Assembly: GCA_030605745.1 (NCBI GenBank)
Contig: JAUWHT010000277.1
Coordinates: forward strand, 1 to 9,264
Source: Pirellulales bacterium
GTDB lineage: Bacteria > Planctomycetota > Planctomycetia > Pirellulales > Thermoguttaceae
DNA: 9,264 bases
Reading direction: 5' to 3'
Every line of letters starts with the position of its first letter. The stretch's first letter is position 1. A program made the translations under genes and the position numbers. Below the pieces are notes generated by a model. That model was not told the origin of the DNA. It did no database searches and saw only the letters and a program-made list of their open reading frames with translations. Shown piece after piece: positions 5,650-9,264 of this stretch.

Positions 5650-8226
5650 ATGAAGAAGAGCATTAAGGGAATCGCGATTTGTATTTCGCTGTTGACTTGC
5701 ATTCACCTGGCAGGCGGACATTCGTCGGCGGAGCCAGCCGGGGAACAAGGCTGCCGGGTCGTGCGGGAGGGGAAGCACGTTGAACTGCGGTCGCCGCTGT
5801 TTGTGTTTCGCCTGGATACCACGGCCGGGCTGCGTGCCCAATCGTGGGAAAACCGGCTCACCGGCCGGAAGATATCGCTGGGGGCCGGGGCGGAGTTGGA
5901 GTTGGATATCGGCCTGCCGGGCGAGCCGTTGGAAACACCCAAATTGCAGGTGATCAAAGTGCCGGTCAACAGCGAAGCAAGCACCGGCGAAGCCGTCTTC
6001 AAGCTGTCTGCCGAAAAACCGAAAATCTCCGCACGAGTGACTTATCGATGGGAGGCCAAGCAGCCGGTGTTGCGGAAGTTTGTCGTGATTACAAACGAAG
6101 GCGACCGGGAGTTGAACCGCCTGCTGAACGTCCGGTTGGGTGATTACCGCACCGACGCCGAGCTTTCGGGCGGGGTCCGGGGATTCCCGGCATATCTCGA
6201 CGACGAGTTCTTCACGAGCCTGGCACACCCGGCCGGTTACGCCGCGGCCGAGAAAAAAGACAAAGGGCACATCTGTCTGCGGCAGTATCCGGGCGCCAAG
6301 CTGCCGTCCGGAGAGAAGTTCCAGTGCATGGAGGCGGTTTACGGTGTGGGCGAGGCGGGCAGCGCGCGGAAGGTGTTTCTCACTCATCTGCGCGGCCGCA
6401 TGCGCCGTGTGGTCCGCGGGCACGACAAGCCGTATGCTATCTTCTCGGCGTTCGGCGCCCAGCCCGAGGGAAACTGGAAGTACGACAAAACCAAACCAGA
6501 GGTCGCCGGGAACTACAACGAAACCGAACCGTTCGTGCTCGACATGATCGCCAAAGTGGCCGAAGGACAACGCGACTCCGGATGTCATTTCGACCTCTTC
6601 TCGGTCGATTTCTGGGTTGACCGCAACGGGGACCTAAAGGCCTTCGACCCGGTGCGGTTCCCCAACGGGTTAACCAATATCCGGCAAGAACTGGAAAAAC
6701 TGGGGACCGCGCCGGGCCTGTGGATCGATAGCTCATACACCCATTGGTCGATCGGCGGCAATCCGGCCGTTCGCCGCACTTTCACCCATGACCCCAGCAA
6801 AAAAGGCCCGCGAGTCCCGCGGATGTGCCGCGCGACCGAGCCGATCAAGTCGATGTACACTGCCGCATTCTGCCATCATATCAGGGAAAACGGCGCGCGA
6901 CTGTTGAAATTCGATAACCTCTACTCGGTCTGCAATAACCCGAACCACGGTCACCTGCCGGGCATCTATTCCACCGAGCCGATCCAAAACGCGGTGATTG
7001 AGTTCTTTCAAGCGTTGGATAAGGAGTGTCCCGACGTTTTCTTGATGGCCTACTGGGGCTACCGTTCGCCCTGGTGGCTGTTGCACGTCGACACTCTATT
7101 CGACTCGGGAATCCACATCGAGGCGGCCAGTCCGAGCGACCTCCCGACTCTCTACGCCCGGGACAGCGTGACCCAAAAGCTCGACCAGGCCCAGCGGCAC
7201 GCCAAAGACGTCCCGCCGCTGGGTAAAGACTCCTTGGGCATTTGGCTGTCGGATTGGGCGTGGAACAGCCAGATCGGCAAGGAGCGATGGCAAGAGGGAT
7301 TTGTAATTGACATCTGCCGCGGCAGCCTGCTGGCGCAGCCGTGGAGCGACACGCCCTGGCTCTCGCCGCCGGAGCGGAAGCAGATGGCCGAGTTTATCGC
7401 CCTGCTGAAGGCACGGCCCGAGTGTTTTGGCAATCCACGCTTCATCCTGGGTGATCCCAGGAAAAACGAACCCTATGGATACTGCTGCACCGACGGCAAA
7501 CGGGCCTTCTTGGCGCTTAACAACTGCGCGTGGAAAGATAGCTCGTTGCCGTTGAAGCTGAACTCGGCTTGGGGGCTGCCGGACGGTCGAGCCTGGGACC
7601 TCTATCGTTGGTATCCCGAGCCGGCGCGGCTGGAAGGCGACGCCGACGCGTTCGGCGAAGAGGCTTCGATCTCGTTACGTCCGTTCGAGGTCGTGTTGCT
7701 GGAAGTTGTGCCGCGTGGTGAGCGCCCGTCGCTCAGTCGGGCTTTCGAAGCGAAGCCCATTCCCAGTGGTTTTCCGGAGGCCAGCCGGTCGGTGGAGATC
7801 ACCGTGGACGATGTTCGTGACAAGCCCAAGCGACAGTTGGTCGTCAATGGTGAAGTACCTCGAAGTACCACCGGCGGCACCTTGGTCGTCACCGTGGAAA
7901 TGAGCAGGGGTTCGGGCCCGTGGGCGACGAGAAACGTCGGAGAGCATTTGCTCGCCCAAGGTAAACTGGTCGGGCGGAGCGGTGCCTTCCAACCGGTGCT
8001 GGGCAAGCGGACCTATCCGGCCCCATGGCAAGCCTGGCGGATCGCAGTCGAGCCCTCGGCCGAACCGCGGCCCTTCGAACTCTCCATCACCTCGAAAGCG
8101 ATTGCCAATGTTGTTCGACTAGCGTGCAAAGCATATTTCATTCCACACTCCGGCATGGAGTTGCGAATGAGAGAGTCGTATGGGAAAGCATGTGGCCAAT
8201 TCTTGATCTTGAAATCGGCCGGCTGA
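5650..8226 (+). CDS. Secreted clan GH-D (GH36-like) glycoside hydrolase
   Basis: The protein has 858 residues and probably hydrolyses alpha-galactoside-type bonds outside the cytoplasm. A signal peptide is clear (MKKSIKGIAICISLLTCIHL, cut near AGGHSSA-EP). Residues about 30-290 form a beta-sandwich-like N-terminal domain. A TIM barrel follows (about 300-600) with SVDFWVDRNGD (Asp320, Asp324), FDPVRFPNGL, APGLWID and LLKFDN. Asp422 in LLKFDN is the candidate nucleophile by analogy with the K-x-D motif of GH36; the acid/base could be Asp497 (SPSDLPTLY) or Glu491, which is uncertain. A small beta domain (about 610-690) and an additional beta-rich, possibly carbohydrate-binding domain (about 715-830) complete it. 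The last 23 residues (from M836) read through the 39-bp intron-like repeat and beyond, so the natural C-terminus near RLACKAYFIP is likely altered. GH36-like is favoured; GH27, GH31 or an unassigned GH-D family are alternatives. Confidence 0.7.
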   Translation: MKKSIKGIAICISLLTCIHLAGGHSSAEPAGEQGCRVVREGKHVELRSPLFVFRLDTTAGLRAQSWENRLTGRKISLGAGAELELDIGLPGEPLETPKLQVIKVPVNSEASTGEAVFKLSAEKPKISARVTYRWEAKQPVLRKFVVITNEGDRELNRLLNVRLGDYRTDAELSGGVRGFPAYLDDEFFTSLAHPAGYAAAEKKDKGHICLRQYPGAKLPSGEKFQCMEAVYGVGEAGSARKVFLTHLRGRMRRVVRGHDKPYAIFSAFGAQPEGNWKYDKTKPEVAGNYNETEPFVLDMIAKVAEGQRDSGCHFDLFSVDFWVDRNGDLKAFDPVRFPNGLTNIRQELEKLGTAPGLWIDSSYTHWSIGGNPAVRRTFTHDPSKKGPRVPRMCRATEPIKSMYTAAFCHHIRENGARLLKFDNLYSVCNNPNHGHLPGIYSTEPIQNAVIEFFQALDKECPDVFLMAYWGYRSPWWLLHVDTLFDSGIHIEAASPSDLPTLYARDSVTQKLDQAQRHAKDVPPLGKDSLGIWLSDWAWNSQIGKERWQEGFVIDICRGSLLAQPWSDTPWLSPPERKQMAEFIALLKARPECFGNPRFILGDPRKNEPYGYCCTDGKRAFLALNNCAWKDSSLPLKLNSAWGLPDGRAWDLYRWYPEPARLEGDADAFGEEASISLRPFEVVLLEVVPRGERPSLSRAFEAKPIPSGFPEASRSVEITVDDVRDKPKRQLVVNGEVPRSTTGGTLVVTVEMSRGSGPWATRNVGEHLLAQGKLVGRSGAFQPVLGKRTYPAPWQAWRIAVEPSAEPRPFELSITSKAIANVVRLACKAYFIPHSGMELRMRESYGKACGQFLILKSAG
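8150..8188 (+). mobile_element. Group II intron-like remnant, copy 2 (39 bp)
   Basis: CCGGC-ATGGAG...GTCGTA-T-GGGAAAG repeats positions 4736-4774 with a single C-to-T difference. It lies in frame at the 3' end of the GH36-like gene and supplies MELRMRESYGK to its C-terminus. Only these 39 bases are shared; sequence on both sides differs from copy 1, so it is a fragment and not a full element. Confidence 0.7.
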
Positions 8227-8658
8227 GATGATACATTTGTTCATGCCTCGTGCCAAGACGTAAAGGATAATAAAGGATATCTGGTTCATCCGGCTGAAGC
8301 GCGCGGCCGTGGGGTTTTGGCGGCAGGCCGGGGGGCGGGGATATTTGCCAAAACTCATCGCTGGCGCGCCGGGGCGTGAAACACACCAACGTGCCGGCGG
8401 GACGCCGGCGTTACGATGTCCAATAATTCGAACGTCTGTAAAGCGTTGCCACGCCGCAAGTTGGTATTGGGTAGTGACTTACGACCGTCGATGGCGGTCG
8501 ATGGGAATTGTTGGGTCGGTGAAGCATACGTCCATAAACACCAACAATTCATAAAACCCCGGAAAAACGCCACTTGCAGGTGAACGTACATCGAACGGCA
8601 AGTGCCGTCAGATCGTTGCCCTCACAAAAAACGTGAACTTGTTTTTGGATACCCTACC
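8227..8658. other. 432-bp gene-poor gap
   Basis: I see no convincing gene here. It contains the second copy of the dispersed GCCGGC-type repeat (8393-8414) and small palindromes just before the next gene, such as ACGGCA-AG-TGCCGT (8595-8608). Overlapping frames on both strands have no recognisable protein content. There is no clear terminator after the GH36-like gene. Confidence 0.55.
8393..8414. repeat. Dispersed GCCGGC-type repeat, copy 2 (inverted)
   Basis: The sequence from GCCGGCGGGACG to GGCGTTAC is the reverse complement of 1761-1782 with one mismatch. It lies in the middle of a gene-free gap, about 6.6 kb from copy 1. Confidence 0.6.
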
Positions 8659-8881
<223 letters not shown>

Positions 8882-9264
8882 TCACTTTCCGAGTGCCTGG
8901 GCAAGATCGACGATTAGGTCCTCGGCGTTCTCGATTCCGCAGGAGATGCGGATCATGTTATCGGGAATGCCGACGGCGCGGCGCTGCTCGACCGTGAAGT
9001 CGTGGTAGCTCATCACGATCGGCTGCTCGATGATCGACTCGACGCCGCCCAGGCTGGGACCGATCCGCGGCAGCCGGACCGCATCGACCACCGCGGCGGC
9101 CTGACGCGCATCGGCGCCGCGCACCAGGAACGTCACCAGGCCGCCGTAGCCGCGCATGGTACGCTTCGCCACCTGGTAGTCGCGATGGCTCGGCAGGCCC
9201 GGGTAGTAGACCTTCTCGACCCGGGGATGCTTTTCGAGGAACCGGGCCACGGCCAGGCCGTTCT
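8882..9264 (-). CDS. Trans-sulfuration-type PLP enzyme (cystathionine gamma-synthase/lyase family), partial
   Basis: Only the C-terminal 126 residues are in the window; the gene continues past the right edge, so its start is not seen. The family cleaves or forms the C-gamma-S or C-beta-S bond of cystathionine, homocysteine or methionine using pyridoxal phosphate in the cytoplasm. The part present is the C-terminal domain. It begins NGLAVARFLEKHPRVEKVYY and has PGLPSHRDYQVAKRTMRGYG, the hallmark SLGGVESIIEQP (in most relatives SLGGVESL[IV]EHP), and IRISCGIENAEDLIVDLAQAL. The Arg of IRIS is the expected carboxylate-binding residue. The PLP lysine and ring-binding residues lie outside. Whether it is a synthase (MetB), beta-lyase (MetC), gamma-lyase or methionine gamma-lyase cannot be decided from this part. 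It converges with the RHH gene. Confidence 0.88.
   Translation of the reverse strand, partial: NGLAVARFLEKHPRVEKVYYPGLPSHRDYQVAKRTMRGYGGLVTFLVRGADARQAAAVVDAVRLPRIGPSLGGVESIIEQPIVMSYHDFTVEQRRAVGIPDNMIRISCGIENAEDLIVDLAQALGK

Noticed and set aside
5638..6588. Long minus-strand open frame (316 codons) under the GH36-like gene
   Set aside because: It is the antisense reading of a clear signal-peptide and domain-containing protein in GC-rich DNA and has no family features of its own.
8882..9264. Possible SAM-type riboswitch linked to the sulfur amino acid enzyme
   Set aside because: The 5' end of that gene is outside the window, so its leader cannot be seen.

Overview
The window looks like chromosomal DNA of a planctomycete, probably from the Pirellulales or a related uncultured lineage. 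Four things point there: a small secreted or membrane protein of planctomycete type (938-1669), large secreted glycoside hydrolases, short heptanucleotide tandem repeats between genes, and dispersed GCCGGC-rich palindromes. This placement comes from reading the sequence, not from a search.

Layout, left to right. Positions 1-830 hold a partial open frame at the left edge (minus strand) and a minus-strand toxin-antitoxin operon. The operon has a clear promoter, a palindromic operator-like site and an intact antitoxin, but its toxin appears to stop matching the family after about 27 residues. Positions 938-1669 encode a conserved planctomycete-type single-pass membrane protein. The 1670-2203 gap carries two palindromic repeats, an isolated promoter-like sequence and a 121-bp MITE-like element with 19-bp terminal inverted repeats and a TTA duplication. 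Positions 2204-4663 encode a secreted GH95-like (alpha/alpha)6 glycosidase with a 20-residue tandem duplication close to the expected active site. Positions 4736-4914 are mobile-element scrap: a group II intron-like fragment next to a serine-recombinase-like fragment on the opposite strand. This scrap is joined to the 3' end of a broken glycoside hydrolase gene (about 4930-5460). Positions 5650-8226 encode a secreted clan GH-D (GH36-like) glycosidase whose last 23 codons come from a second copy of the same 39-bp scrap repeat and the sequence beyond it. The 8227-8658 gap has a dispersed repeat and no convincing gene. Positions 8659-8850 encode a small ribbon-helix-helix protein. It converges on a trans-sulfuration-type PLP enzyme (8882 to the right edge, minus strand), and the 31 bases between the two stop codons are entirely a heptanucleotide repeat.

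The biological core is a run of three same-strand genes for exported carbohydrate-active enzymes (two intact or nearly so, one broken), consistent with breakdown of a complex, possibly fucose- or galactose-containing, polysaccharide. No transporter, sulfatase or regulator of such a pathway is visible in the window. The most unusual aspect is how mobile debris sits at gene edges: the same 39-bp segment lies at the broken 5' side of one glycosidase gene and at the 3' end of the next. I did not find a clear, wholly new system; the best leads are the paired 39-bp remnants, the altered GH95-like active-site region, and the heptad repeats that exactly fill or bracket intergenic spaces.
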